This document shows positions 1 to 11,415 of a stretch of DNA of 36,068 nucleotides, one piece after another. This stretch comes from Rhizophagus sp. LPA8_4_AMF (taxonomy: Eukaryota > Glomeromycota > Glomeromycetes > Glomerales > Glomeraceae), in assembly GCA_021464525.1 (NCBI GenBank), contig JADRCO010000363.1, forward strand, positions 1 through 36,068, given 5' to 3'. Under the pieces are notes generated by a model, which saw nothing but the letters and a program-made list of their open reading frames with translations, was not told the DNA's origin and ran no database searches. Numbering within the stretch: the first letter of the stretch is position 1; the number at the start of each line of letters is the position of its first letter. The position numbers were made by a program, and so were the translations under genes.

Positions 1-983
1 AAAATTTTTTTTTTTCTTTCGCTTTTTTTTGTATAAAAAAAAAAAAAAAAAACTGTTTAAATTTAAAAAACCCTCCCCTCATTCCTTTATCCTTATGAAA
101 TCTGAAATTTTCATGAAAATAAGGTTTGACATATATAATGGTCCCTTCCAAAGAAAGTGTAGTAAATCATTGTCATAATGGTAAATAATAAAGTTTAGAC
201 AACTTTGGAGTCCGGGTATACTAATTAGCAGTCAAGTTGATTGCCAAGAAACCCGACAATTACATAATGAATCCATGACGTATTTATTATTATTATTAAT
301 TGTTTTTTTTTTCGTTAATATTTCTTGAGAGATGAGATTATTAAGATTTTAAGAGGAAATTTTTTTTTTTTTTTTTTTTTTGAGTATTCGAATTTGTATA
401 AACCTAAATTCGAGATGTTGATTGGGTCGGGAAATATTTGAATCGTATAATTTTCTAAAAGAAAAACAATTCCGGTTTTCCAATCGGTCCGAGGAATTAA
501 GTCTTAGCGAGATTTTCCATTTTTACTAACAAAGTAGTAAAAAAAAAACCTGATTTCAATTGTAAACCGATAAATTTTCCATCATCTGAAATAGGAAATT
601 TTATTTATAAATTTTAAATAAATTATGAATTTAAATGACAAGGTCATAGTGTGAATGGAGAAAAAAATAAACAAAATAAAATATCAACCTCAATAAAGTA
701 ATTTTAACTTAAAAGAAATTTATCACTGCATTAACGATCACACCCCATAATTAAAAAACAATATTAAATTTAACAAATTATATTGATATGCATTGGTGTG
801 ACAAGTAGATCTGAAATAAGTCGAATAAGTCTTTGTCTTGTCTCTATGAAATCGGGTTTAAAAACCGAACCTTGCTCGTAGCATTCTCAGTGTAACACAA
901 TCGTGATACGTACAATTTTTTTTTTTTTAAAAAAAAATTATTTGATAATCAGATGATCATTCTGAGAAGAAAAAAACAAAAAA
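1..983. other. AT-rich stretch with no recognised gene
   Basis: No reading frame, RNA gene or mobile element could be supported. The stretch has long A and T homopolymers, including a run of about 22 T at 360-381. Its right end is presumably the promoter and 5' leader of the phosphotransferase gene starting at 984. Confidence 0.6.
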
Positions 984-2819
984 ATGACAAATGCTCAAGG
1001 CACAACCGAAGTTCGGTGAATAAACTTTATTTTTTGTTTATTTCTTGAGAGCTTTGTTAGAACCTTATTTTTTTTAATATAAATGTATATATTCATTTAC
1101 AATTTTATAGATTGCAAATAAATGTTTCAAATCTTGAAAAATATTTGTTAACAAAAATTTCAAATTTCAAACCTCCTTTAATAGTTCGCCAATTTAAATT
1201 TGGACAAAGTAATCCAACTTATCTTTTGATTGATGCAAAGTAAGATGAACTTTAATAACTAAATGCTTACTAATTATTCCTAATTACTTTAATTATTTTG
1301 GAATACTTTAATTACTCTAAATTATTACTAATTACCCTAATTACTCTAATCATGATTACTTTAATTTAATTACTCTTAATTACCTTAATTACTTTAATTA
1401 CTCTTAATTACCTTAATTACTTTAATTATTCTTAATTACCTTAATTTATATCAGTAAGACACGATATGTACTCCGAAAAAAACCGCCAGGTTCTTTACTT
1501 TCAAGTACTGCTCATGCTGTTGAACGAGAATTTTGTGTATTGGATGCATTAGGCAAAAATACCAATGTTCCTGTTCCCAAAGTTTATCTTTTATGTGAAG
1601 ATAATTCAATCTTAGGAACTCCTTTCTATGTAATCATCCCTTTAATATATTGTTTTTCTTTTATATAATTATTTAATTAAAGATTTTTTTTTTCTTAGGT
1701 GATGGAATTTTTAGAAGGAAGAATTTTTGATGATGTTCGATTATTATCCCTTTCTCCAGAAGATCGATATAAATGGTATTTTTTTTTATTTTATTATATA
1801 AAAAAAAAAATAGATCATAATTGTTCTTTAACTCGGATTTTTTTTAGCTGGTATTCAGCTATTGATACATTAGCTAAACTTCATTCAGTTGATTATAAAG
1901 CAATTGGATTAGAGAATTATGGAAAATCTTCGGGATTTTATTCACGTCAATTTCGTTCTTTGGTTAAAGTATCAACGATTCAAGCTAATATTAAAGATGA
2001 AAATGGTAATGAAGTTGGTCCATTACCTAGACTTGATGATATGATTAGATGGTTTAAAAAGAATGAAGTTGATGATGAAACTACCGTTGTACATGGAGAT
2101 TTTAAGGTAAAATCAATGTTGGTCACTTTATAATTTCAGTTATTTTTTTAATTGGACTTGAACTATAAGTAAATGTCTAATAGTCCGGTTTTATAAGTCC
2201 AGTTTTATCAGTCCAGTTGGTCCAATTGGCCAACACTGGACAAAATTATATAATAATAATAATAATAAACGTACATATACACACATAATTAATAATAATT
2301 TTTTTTTATTAGTTGGATAATCTGGTATTCCATCCAACAGAACCGAAGGTTATTGGAGTTTTAGATTGGGAATTGTCAACAATTGGACATCCTTTATCAG
2401 ATTTAGCAAATCTATTGATGAATTTTTATACAAAAGAAAATGATTCAGAGAAAATGATAGGTTTATTTGATATTCCTGATTTACCAATTCCTCCTGCTAA
2501 TGAATTAATTAAATTATATTGTGATAAGGCAAAAAGAAATTATCCTATATATAAATTTGAATTTTGTGTTGTATTTTCATTTTTTAGGGTAAGTTCAATT
2601 ATTTTTATCTTTATTAAATTTTTATTTATTATTCAATCTGATTAATTGAAATTTATAAAGTTGGCAGTTATCACTCAAGGCATTGCAGCTAGAATTGCTA
2701 GGAATCAAGCTAGTTCCGCTCAAGCTAAAACTTACGCAAAAATGTTTAAACCCATTATGATTCGTGGATTAGAAATTATGGATGAATGTGGTGATTTATC
2801 ACTGAAAGGAAAACTTTAA
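984..2819 (+). CDS. ACAD10/11-type aminoglycoside phosphotransferase-family kinase
   Basis: Seven exons: 984-1015, 1111-1239, 1455-1629, 1699-1775, 1848-2106, 2313-2588 and 2661-2819. They sum to 1107 nt, 368 aa, with every phase closing. The protein matches the kinase-like N-terminal domain of ACAD10/ACAD11. Visible signatures are a glycine-loop region ([14 protein letters not shown], then YVLRKKPPG), the catalytic loop HGDFKLDN (D222, N227) and the metal-binding VLDWEL (D242). The end matches the SFFRLAVITQG segment of the family. Animal ACAD10/11 fuse this domain to an acyl-CoA dehydrogenase; here the protein stops after the kinase, so it is stand-alone. In ACAD10/11 the domain acts in 4-hydroxy fatty acid breakdown; that role is inferred here. 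The start is the first ATG whose short exon splices in frame to the conserved region. The gene converges on HIS1. Confidence 0.88.
1262..1445 (+). repeat. TAATTAC-rich tandem repeat inside intron 2
   Basis: Intron 2 of the phosphotransferase gene (1240-1454) is largely built from short TAATTAC-like units. A clear 28-bp period is present: 1371-1398 and 1399-1426 are the same 28 bases, and a partial, slightly diverged third copy follows from 1427. It is a low-complexity minisatellite, and the splice acceptor lies just after it. Confidence 0.8.
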
Positions 2820-2998
2820 TTAAGATAAAGATTAAATTAAATTAAATATTTATGGATACTGAATTTATTGTAATATATATACACTTTTTAAGAGCATCAT
2901 AAAACTCTTGTCCCTAACTTCCCTTAACCTTCTCTAACCTTAAAAACATTCTGATCTTTAAATAAGAAAAATACAGAAAATTAAAAATTATTTTTTTT

Positions 2999-4138
2999 TT
3001 AAACTCTACAATTATCAATCTTAAACAACATAATATCTCTTGCACCAATTTCTTCCAATTTATCCATAATTTCAGCTACTTCTTCTTTTACTACCATACT
3101 TTGAACTTCAACCCAATTACCATCTTCTAAAGGACTAATCGTAGGAGCTTGACGACCTGGTGTAATTTTTGCTGCTTCTTTAAGATTATCTCTTATAATA
3201 TTATAATTTAATAAAACATATTTTTTTGCTGCTATTACACCCTTAAGTCGAGAAGTTATTTTAGAAACTAAATATGGATTGGAAGGGTTTTTGTTTCGAA
3301 TTAAAATGGCTTGTGTTTCAAGTACTGTTGAAATTGCATGTAAACCTGCTACTTTCATTGTTTCTCCGGTTTCTAATATAAATGATGAGTAGGAGTAGGA
3401 GAAAGAAAGTTAATTTATTAGTTTAAGTATATAGAGAAAAAAAAAAAAAAAAAAAAATTTTTAAATAATTAATTAAATAATTAATTAACTAAACACTTAC
3501 CAACTAAATCGACTAAATAATTTAAATAAAAATTTAAAATTTTTTTTAAATTAATAAAATTTCTTTTATAATGATACTATACTTTTAAATATATTTCCAA
3601 TCAACTTACCGATACCATCAGCCAATCCAAGAGCGCAGGCAGCTTCAACACTACCACTAACATATTCAATTTTAGTTTTTTTACCTTCAGCTTTTTCTTC
3701 ATCAGTTAAATGATCTTTATCTAATTGTGAAAAATATTTTGAAGATAAAATATCAAAACTAGTTACAACTTTTTTACCGACTAATTCTTCAACTTTATTT
3801 ATACCACTTTTAATAGGTACTTGTACTTGTAATTTACAATGACCAAAACCTAATTCCATAATTTCATCAATTTTATCAGCAACTTCACATTCTTCTACCA
3901 TATCTTGTCCTGTTATACCCAGATCAACATTTCCTTCTCCAACAAATTTTGCGATATCAGCCGCTGGAAGGAATATAAGTGCGATAGGTAAATTTTTTAC
4001 TAAAGCGATATCTAACCTATTATGACGATGAAAATTTATATCAGCTCCTTTAAGTAAAGATATACAATGTTCATGAAGTCGTCCTTTTTTTGGTATTGCG
4101 AATAATAAACGATCCGGAAGTTGACTTATTATATCCAT
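2999..4138 (-). CDS. HIS1: ATP phosphoribosyltransferase (histidine biosynthesis, step 1)
   Basis: Condenses ATP with PRPP, the committed and feedback-inhibited step of histidine synthesis, in the cytosol. Three exons on the minus strand: 3610-4138, a 12-nt micro-exon 3501-3512, and 2999-3372. They sum to 915 nt, 304 aa, close to the yeast enzyme. The N-terminus has AIPKKGRL, then DLGITGQDMVEE. The PRPP-binding signature SGSVEAACALGLADGI is followed by VDLVETGETM, where VDLV comes only from the micro-exon. The C-terminal regulatory (HisG_C) domain is present with GARDIMLF, so this is the long, hexameric, histidine-regulated form. The start is the first ATG before the conserved core. It converges on the phosphotransferase gene and diverges from the GRAM-domain gene. 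Three CCAAT motifs lie about 430-455 bp upstream. Confidence 0.95.
3501..3512 (-). other. HIS1: 12-nt micro-exon of HIS1
   Basis: On the minus strand this reads TCGATTTAGTTG. It is preceded by an acceptor (...ATTTAG) and followed by a strong donor (GTAAGTGT). Exon 1 ends in phase 1 (ATC G), so the micro-exon gives V-D-L-V plus one base and joins exon 3 (AA ACC GGA) in frame. Skipping it also keeps the frame but deletes four conserved residues. Confidence 0.9.
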
Positions 4139-5487
4139 TCTTTTTATTTGAAAAAGAGAGAGAGAGAAAAAAAAGATTAATCTTTTTTTTTTTAGATGGG
4201 ACAGGATATTTAATGCAAAAAGATGATTTGACAGATAAAGAATTTATGATTACCATACTGTGTAACTATTTTACTATTTTATTTTATAAAATGATCGTTA
4301 CAGGTAAGCTTGCTAAGCCATTAAGCAAAGCCAATTCCTCGATCAACAATCGAATTAAGTACCGTTATAGCTTTAGAATCAATTGTATAATTTTTGGTCA
4401 AGTCTCGTACAAGTTTTGGACAGATTTTGGGACACTTAAAATTTTAAACTTGTCACCGCGGCTTAAAAAATAACTAATATACTTACCTGACATAAATAAC
4501 TGCCACCTAATCCTAAAATTAGCTATAAATCAAATTTATAGTCGATTTTGATTAGTGCCATATTTATACCAATAGTATACCAATCATACCAATCAGAACG
4601 CATAGTAATAAAAATGATGTATTAATTGCTAAATCACATGATGACATGAACCAATGTAATGTTCCGTTATGTTCCCTACCTCGGTACTCGGTAGTATCTC
4701 ATTACGACCTGATATTATAACACTAAAACTCTATTATAAGTAATTAAAACTCATGCAGGGATCAAACAAACCTCTGAAGTTGTAGCTTGCGTATATGCAT
4801 TAGATCTCTATACTTGGCTACGCCATAACTAACATTAGTATAGAGGAAAAAGAATTCAGTTTGACTCTCCTCGTGTTACTGTATACGGGTTCAAGAAAAG
4901 TAAGGTGATACAGATAACGTAGGCAGTTTGCTATAATGCAAGTACTTGTTACACAGTTACACTTACACTGTCTATTAAAGAACAGATTTGCGATGTAAAT
5001 ATTAAAATTTTCTAGAATTCTAAAATTCTATATAAAGAAAACAGAGAACGATTTGTTCCTCGTATTGCAAATAAAGTAATAAACGATGATTAAAATGATC
5101 AAATTAGTCAATAAATAAAGGTTGTATGTTCAATTATCATTATTCGTAATTGTAGGTGGTTGTAAGGAGATTATGGAAACGAAAACAAAACGCGTAATCA
5201 ATCATTTTCGTAAAACGGGTGATTCTCATTCGACTTGATTTGATAACATTAATGAAAACTTATTAGTAATACGAATAAAAAATTTATACCCACGTTCCTA
5301 TGATTTATATTAAATTTTTAGATTTTAGATTTATCTAGCATACATAGAAATAATATAAATGGAAATGAATTGAAATTTTTATTTATATATTAGTATAAAT
5401 CTTTCTTATTTTAAATCTTTTTTTTTTTTCTCTCTTCTTTCATAAATAATTTCTTTATAATTATTTATTGTAATTTTACATGTAAAT
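4139..5487. other. Divergent intergenic region between HIS1 and the GRAM-domain gene
   Basis: No gene is supported; the short frames here have no recognisable content. It must hold both promoters. Visible elements are three TACCAAT (CCAAT-box) motifs at 4567-4593, an inverted repeat with 9-bp arms at 4806-4814 and 4837-4845, and a TATAAAT at 5394-5400 about 90 bp before the GRAM-domain start. Confidence 0.6.
4567..4593. promoter_or_regulatory. Cluster of three CCAAT boxes upstream of HIS1
   Basis: The heptamer TACCAAT occurs three times in 27 bp (4567, 4578, 4587). CCAAT is the site of the fungal HAP/NF-Y complex. The cluster is about 430-455 bp upstream of the HIS1 start. Function is inferred from motif and position only. 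Confidence 0.3.
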
Positions 5488-5901
5488 ATGAGTATGTATA
5501 TAAATTCTCTCGAAACAAAATTTTATGAAAATACCAAAATACCTGTTCCATTGGCAGGTGAATCCTATTTTCATCGGCATCAACCAATAAAATTTAAAGT
5601 GGTTATTGAAGGAACCACCATAAAGGAGTATTCGGCGACTGGTAAAATATATCTTACGGATAAACGACTTATGTTCATTGCGCAAGAACCTTCACACAAT
5701 TTTGAAACGTTTCATATAACGTTAAGAGATGTTTATTCATCTATAAAATCTCCCCCCCCTCGTTTTAAGAAGAAAAAAGTTTTTTCCGTGAGGATTAATA
5801 TAGGAGATGAAGTTTTGATAATTTCGCTTCGTTATAAAAGTAAAAATTTGGGAGATAAAAAAATTTTTGAAGATTATTATTCAATGTTAGTAAGAGTCTA
5901 G
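5488..5901 (+). CDS. Small GRAM-domain protein (WBP2 / UPF0664-like)
   Basis: A single uninterrupted 137-codon frame. It carries the layout of the GRAM domain in WBP2 and the fungal UPF0664 stress-induced family: a proline-containing lead (IPVPLAGESYF), a beta-rich stretch, then the hallmark TGKIYLTDKRLMFIA and a hydrophobic strand (VLIISLRY). No PPxY motifs of animal WBP2 are seen. The role is probably membrane lipid or protein binding; the exact function is unknown. Two in-frame ATGs lie at the start (codons 1 and 3); the first is used. The last codons contain GTAAGA, which could be a splice donor extending the protein, but no convincing further exon was found. A TATAAAT lies about 90 bp upstream. 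Confidence 0.75.
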   Translation: MSMYINSLETKFYENTKIPVPLAGESYFHRHQPIKFKVVIEGTTIKEYSATGKIYLTDKRLMFIAQEPSHNFETFHITLRDVYSSIKSPPPRFKKKKVFSVRINIGDEVLIISLRYKSKNLGDKKIFEDYYSMLVRV

Positions 5902-6560
5902 TTGAATCATAAACATTTATCATGTGATCCTTTAACAAAACGCGTGTATTACTTTGTTAGTAAGTGTTAAATTAAACCAGCAACAATTTAACATGATTCT
6001 TCTTTAATATTTATTAATATTTATCTGGATTATTAAATATTTTTATGTATATACCGTAAGTTGTTATTCATATTAGTTCGAAACAACAATCAATCAAATT
6101 TTTTTTTCCAAATTTTCGAGAATTTTTTTGGCGGTTAATTTTCATGCGAGATCATTGTAGTTTTTTTTATTTTTATTTTTATTTTATCGATTTGGCTTGT
6201 TCTCGACTTTTCTTTTTGCTATCGATAAAGTTAAAGTTTGTGCCTCGGTTAAACTTTTGCTTAACACATTCCGATTAATCGACTGCCACGTGATAATAAT
6301 AAAAACAAAGGCGTAAAAAAAACGCCCATGTCTTACTATTACAATCAATAAGCCGTGTATTTTTTTATATCATATATCAACCAGTTTTAAGCCGATCGTT
6401 GATTATCCATCACATCACTAATGTTACTTGTTACATAATTTATGAATTATATAAGAGCAGGCTTTTAAGCGGACCTTAACCGGTAACTGTACTCTTTATT
6501 TTCTTTTACGAACATTTTTTTTTTAAACGATAAGAAAATAATATTTCAGTTTCAATAAAA
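5902..6560. other. Intergenic region, promoter of the small membrane-protein gene
   Basis: No gene seen. The only element worth naming is the TATATAAG at 6448-6455, annotated separately. The rest is AT-rich. Confidence 0.6.
6448..6455 (+). promoter_or_regulatory. TATA box of the small PLDc_N-type gene
   Basis: TATATAAG lies about 105 bp upstream of the ATG at 6561, a usual fungal spacing. Called from motif and position only. Confidence 0.4.
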
Positions 6561-6988
6561 ATGACAACCTTACTTCATTACAGTGGTGGTTTTTTGGGTT
6601 TTCTCATCGTATGTAATTTATATTATTAATAATAATAAAAATAAATATTTATATTTGTAATAATAAAAAATACATTTATTTATATTCGATCATTTATTTT
6701 TTATTTTTATTTTTTGTTTTTTTAGTTTATTCTCGATATTTTTGCCATCTATGAAGTTTTCAGAAGTGAACGTACTACAGCAGGAAAAGTTCTCTGGATT
6801 TTGCTTATCTTCTTTTTCCCAATCATTGGATTGATTTTATATTAGTAAGTAATTTAAATATTTCTAATTCGATAAGGTTTTTTTACCACAAATATAATTA
6901 ATAATTTATCTAAATATTATTTAGCTTCTTCTCTAATCGTAAAGATCATAATGCCGAATATACAATTAGTTATCAAACTATACCTTGA
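6561..6988 (+). CDS. 76-aa two-helix membrane protein, PLDc_N (phospholipase D-nuclease N-terminal) type
   Basis: Three exons: 6561-6608, 6726-6844 and 6925-6988 (231 nt, 76 aa). Two hydrophobic helices are visible, about residues 9-27 and 36-57, joined by a charged turn with EVFRSERTTAGK. They are followed by a short polar tail (SNRKDHNAEY). The pattern, an ILDIFAIYEV-like first helix and then KVLWILLIFFFPIIGLILY, is that of the PLDc_N domain found in many small stand-alone membrane proteins. The catalytic HKD domain of phospholipase D is absent, so no enzyme activity should be assumed. The tiny exons mean it would be missed without splicing. Function unknown. Confidence 0.85.
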
Positions 6989-7494
6989 ATTTGACATAAT
7001 TTATATAAATAATTTAATTTATTTTATTTTACACAATACTTATATATAATTTTTTTATGTCAGAATTATAAATTATTTTGTGTTCTGTTTTAAAATAAAA
7101 AAAAAGAAATTTTTAACCAATTCCTTTTAAAAAATTTATTTTTATGTCAAATGAAAGGAAAAAAAACAACAAAGAGACCTTTATAAGATTACCAAATATA
7201 ATTACAATTACTACAAATGTAAAACGAATAATAATGTAAAGTATTATTAAAAATTCCCAAATTCCAAATGTATAAATAAATTAATGTTGTTCAAAATTCA
7301 CATGATTTGAGGATTTTCTGTCCACATTTTTTTTTTTTACCATAATACAGCATTATACTTGGTTATTAAAAAATTATTTTTCCGATTGGAACTTCGCGTA
7401 TTGACTTAAAATTAAGTATCAGTTATTCTTAAAATAATTTATATAAAGTTAACTTTTTCACTTTGCGATTTAAAAAATAAAACAAGTTTACGTT
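6989..7494. other. Short intergenic region
   Basis: About 500 bp of AT-rich sequence holding the 3' UTR of the membrane-protein gene and the promoter of the MYND gene. No gene or distinct element was recognised. Confidence 0.6.
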
Positions 7495-9325
7495 ATGAAT
7501 AAGTATCGTGCTACACACCAAAAACCAATTCGTTTGGTTCAACCATTTTTACGAATATATAAACGTGTTACTAGGCATGGTTATCGACCAGAATATGGTT
7601 CAGCAGAATGGTGTGTTTATCAAGGTGGTGAACTTTGGTTAGAAGGTTTAAGAGTTTACCATAGAAATTCACAACATAGAGGTAAAAGAATAATAACAAC
7701 GCAAAAAGACAGAGAGGCTTACACTGAAGCGCTTACATATTTTTTTAATGCTCTTGCAATAAATGAAGCTGGGTCTTATATATCTGCAGCAAGGGATATA
7801 TTACATGAATTATTTAGACAAAAAGATTTTGTAACAGAAGTTAGGAATATAGTGAAAACTGTTACAACTTCAGGTTCTTTTCTTGGAGTTTATTCCGAAA
7901 AAAAATTTACTGCAATGATGAGATCTTTAAGAAATCAATTACAAAGTGAAGATCATAATGATATTGATAAGGCATTGGATTCTTTTCAACAAGGAATAAT
8001 GTCCTCATTTGTTTGGTTAAAATTTGTACCAGATCAAGCTCAAACTGTCTTATTTACAAGATGTATAATTTATATCGCATGTATGAGAAAATTATTGGGT
8101 TTATATTTATTGGATTTTATTGAAGGTTTCGCCATTCAAGCTTTAAATGGAATCCCAATTTCATCAGTGATGGAAGTGAAACCTTTACGTTATAATTCTT
8201 CAATGACAGCAGAAACTGTTTTGACATCAGATGCAAGAACAAGAATTTATTCAAAGATCATAACATCTCCAAAATGGGCTTTTTTATTAAGTTTAGAAAT
8301 GTTGTCCTTATATTATTTTAGATTTGCTCAAACTCTTGTGCAATCTCCAAATACAAATACTGAATCTATTCGTAATATCGTTCAATGGGCTATAGATATT
8401 TTAGAATGTAGCAAAAGTAATCCAACATTTCCTATAGATATACCGCTTGAAGATGATGATTCGTCAACTCCCAACATTCCTTTTCATTTTACTTTTCCAT
8501 TCTATCAACTTTATTATCCAAAGTAAGTGCAAATAAACATATATAATTTTTGAATTAATTAATTAATTAATTAATTAACTTAATAAATTATTATTATTTA
8601 GATATCAATTCAATCTTGCTACTGTAATGTTAGATTTAAGAAAATTCAAGCAAGCGAAAGTATTGTTTTTAAATGTTGGTAAAGAGTTTCGAGAAACAAA
8701 CCGACCAATGGCAGCTCGTTCTTTATATAAAGCTGCAACATGTATTGTATTTGGATCTGATAGTGATATGCATCCAAATAAATTTGATATAGGTTTATTC
8801 CGAGAAGCTGCTAGGGAAGCAAATGAATTTAATGAAGAATTAGAAGAACAAGGAATATGGGTACAAATTGCAGAGATTGAAAATGTCAAAAAACCGGTAA
8901 TTATTTTTTGTTTTTTTTTTTTGTTTTTTTTTCTTAATTTGTTAAAAAAATTTAAATATTCAAATTTTGTTTTTTTGTAGGTGCAAGATCTAACTAGAGA
9001 TCTTCCACAGGAAGGGTTATCAAAGACAGCTAGATTAGAAGTGTCCCCTATTAATAATGCACGTATAATGACACTAGATCCTGAGAATCTGAAAGGATAT
9101 AAAGGATATGTAAATAATAAATCAAAAACAAATGCTTCAAGGAGTGGTGAAGGAGAAAATCAAGTTATTGGTAATAAATGTGATTATTGTGGACAAATAT
9201 CCACTACAATGCAATGTCCTTGTAAGAACGCAAGATATTGTGGTAAGAGTTGTCAAAAGGGAGATTGGAAAACGCACAAAATTTCTTGTAGTTTTAGTAA
9301 GAAATCCGAAAGTAAAAAGGATTAA
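7495..9325 (+). CDS. MYND-type zinc-finger protein
   Basis: Three exons: 7495-8522, 8602-8896 and 8981-9325 (1668 nt, 555 aa). The C-terminus carries a MYND finger at about residues 508-544. It reads CDYC, then an 8-residue gap, CPC, RYCGKSC and ends DWKTHKISC; the Cys/His ligands fit the MYND pattern with a one-residue gap in the second pair. MYND fingers bind proline-rich partners rather than DNA. The first 450 residues look alpha-helical and soluble, and I recognise no family in them. The end is Lys/Ser-rich. Intron 1 carries a (TTAA)n tract near 8555-8577, and intron 2 is T-rich. The start is the first ATG of the open frame. The gene converges on the alpha/beta hydrolase. Confidence 0.85.
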
Positions 9326-10339
9326 AAGAGGATTATGAAAAGGAGAAGGAGTAAGAAGAGGGAAAATTTTAATTTAATTTAATATGTTCTGATATACCAA
9401 TATTTTTAATTAATTTGTGTATATTAAGTTTGAATTAATAGATATATAAACAACCTCTTTCTTAACATAAAATTAGCATACATATATATCGTATAGTTTG
9501 TATATTATATCAAACTCTTTCTTCTTATCATAAATTAGCATACATATTGTATAGTTTGTATATTTATATATTATATTTAGTAGTAAAATTTACATACATA
9601 CATAATAATATTTTTATTTTCTCTTTTTAATGTTATAATATTAATAGTAAAATACAATATACGTATGATAATAATAATGTTAATTAATTCAATTAATTAA
9701 AGATAATATTTGAATTAGAATAATTTTATTGACAAATTTAAGCAATATGAATTAATTTACTGTACCTATTAAATGTATAATAAATATTCCATTTATCACA
9801 AAATTCTTTCTTAGAGAAATGTGAAATAACAATCCTTAGGATAACACCTTTTAGATAACAATAATTGAAAAAAAACGCGACAAAAATATATAGGTACTAG
9901 GTATAAGCTTTTACTTGTTAATTTATTATCTCATGTATTTATGTATTTATGTATTTAAGTAGAGCATGGACGCGATATTCATGTGATCCGTCATTTTTCT
10001 TATCGGTATCACTTTTAGGTAGAGGTTTGCTAATTTTAGAACAAACAATAGGTGATTGTTTTGCTGCTACTTAAGAAGTTGACCTTAATTAAGTTTACTT
10101 CGTAACATAAACTTGCAACAATTTTAACCGCCGTTTACCGGCATGAAATATTTTTTACTACATATCATATGTGTAAAAATATCATGTAGTGGTATTTTTT
10201 AATAATTAAAATTTCCATATAAATACATTAAAAACTTTTTCAAAAAAAATATTAATAAAAAAAAATGATTAAATTTTTCTTTACTTCCAAACAAAAAAAA
10301 AAATTAAAACTTCCGAAATTAATAAATTAGCAAGAATAA
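9326..10339. other. Convergent intergenic region with short tandem repeats
   Basis: About 1 kb between two 3' ends. It contains a duplicated block (9451-9576) and three copies of the octamer ATGTATTT at 9933-9956. No gene was supported. Confidence 0.6.
9451..9576 (+). repeat. Imperfect tandem duplication of a roughly 60-bp unit
   Basis: Copy 1 (9451-9510) and copy 2 (9511-9576) both run from a CAA-CTCTTTCTT start through ATTAGCATACATAT and GTATAGTTTGTATAT to a TATTATAT end. They differ by small substitutions and indels. The block lies just after the MYND gene, probably in its 3' UTR or beyond. Confidence 0.8.
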
Positions 10340-11415
10340 TTAAATTTGCAATGAAAACAAAAAGTTAATAATAGAATTTAAAACTTCTTGAGGTTTTTCG
10401 TCTTGAGGTAAATGACCACATTCATTTATTACTTTGAATTCCATTTTAACATTTGGATGAGTAGTTGAAGAAGTCGGAGTTGAAGCAATTTCGTCAAACA
10501 CCTTCCTGTGTTTATCAACATGTAAATATCTATCTTCATCACCTGATATATATAATATCGGTTTTTGTATTAAAATATCTTTGTTAGGAAGAATATTTAA
10601 CGGTACAAAATACTTCATTAACCATGAAAATGATTCATAAAAATTTGGTAACGTTAATGGAACTCGATAAGTTGGTTTTACTACAGTTTCCCAATCAGGA
10701 ATTGAATTTGTATTGTGATAAAATAATGTGATTGGTAGGTATTGATATAATGCAATTTTTATGAAAAGTCGCCCCGGAGCTGAACCTAATATATGTCGAC
10801 CGATTGGTGGGGGTCCTAAGAAGAAAGATAAAGATTTCTTTTTTTTAAAAAAAAAAAAATGTTGCCACATATATTATATATAATATTTTTACCTTGGTCT
10901 TCGGGTCTTATGGAAGGAGCTATTAAAATTAAAGAATGGACTAAATCTGGATATTTTATGGCGATGGCACAAATTATTCCGCCACCACCAGATACTCCAA
11001 CAAGTGCGATTTTCCTTTTTTCGTAGCCCAAATTATCTACAAGTTGTACCGCAAAATCTACAGATGCTTCTTGAGTATAAGGATTTTTTCCTCCTTCCCA
11101 TTTAGTGGGTCTCTCAGTAAAACCAAAAGTTGGTCTATCATAAGCTATGACATGACATCCCGTAGCATCAGCCAAAGGTTGCATATGATGTCTCCAAGTA
11201 TATAGATTTCCAAGAATATGATGTAGTAAAAGAATTACGGGTTTATTTGGTTCATTCTGAATAGATTGTTGATTTTGTAATAATTGTTTATGACTTCGTG
11301 GAATTGCTTTTTTATAATATGTTTGAATTCCATTGACTTCAATAAAACGTCCTTCTGGGTCTGATGATGATGCTAATGATTCAAGAAAAACTCTTTGAAC
11401 CGATGGAAGTGCCAT
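10340..11415 (-). CDS. Alpha/beta hydrolase-fold protein
   Basis: Two exons on the minus strand, 10893-11415 and 10340-10815 (999 nt, 332 aa). The nucleophile elbow is GVSGGG with Ser142. The oxyanion strand is PVILLLHHILGNLYTW, so the usual HG is HH here. The acid is likely Asp269 (or Asp267) in SGDEDRYLH, and the catalytic His is His309 in ECGHLPQDEKP. All three triad residues are present, so it should be active; the substrate cannot be told from sequence. The open frame continues upstream of 11415 but has no ATG there, so 11415 is the start. No signal peptide is evident in this form. It is divergent from acylphosphatase across about 790 bp. Confidence 0.88.

Noticed and set aside
4090-4473. 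127-codon plus-strand frame over the HIS1 5' end
   Set aside because: It is antisense to HIS1 and its promoter, low-complexity, and shows no family signature.
5476-5685. Minus-strand frame opposite the GRAM-domain gene
   Set aside because: Shadow of the real gene; no start context or recognisable motif.
8605-8889. 94-codon minus-strand frame in the MYND gene
   Set aside because: Lies wholly opposite exon 2, whose plus-strand frame is conserved and joins in phase on both sides.
9933-9956. Three ATGTATTT octamers as a possible CRISPR or replication origin element
   Set aside because: Just a short microsatellite; no spacers, no origin features, and the genome is eukaryotic.
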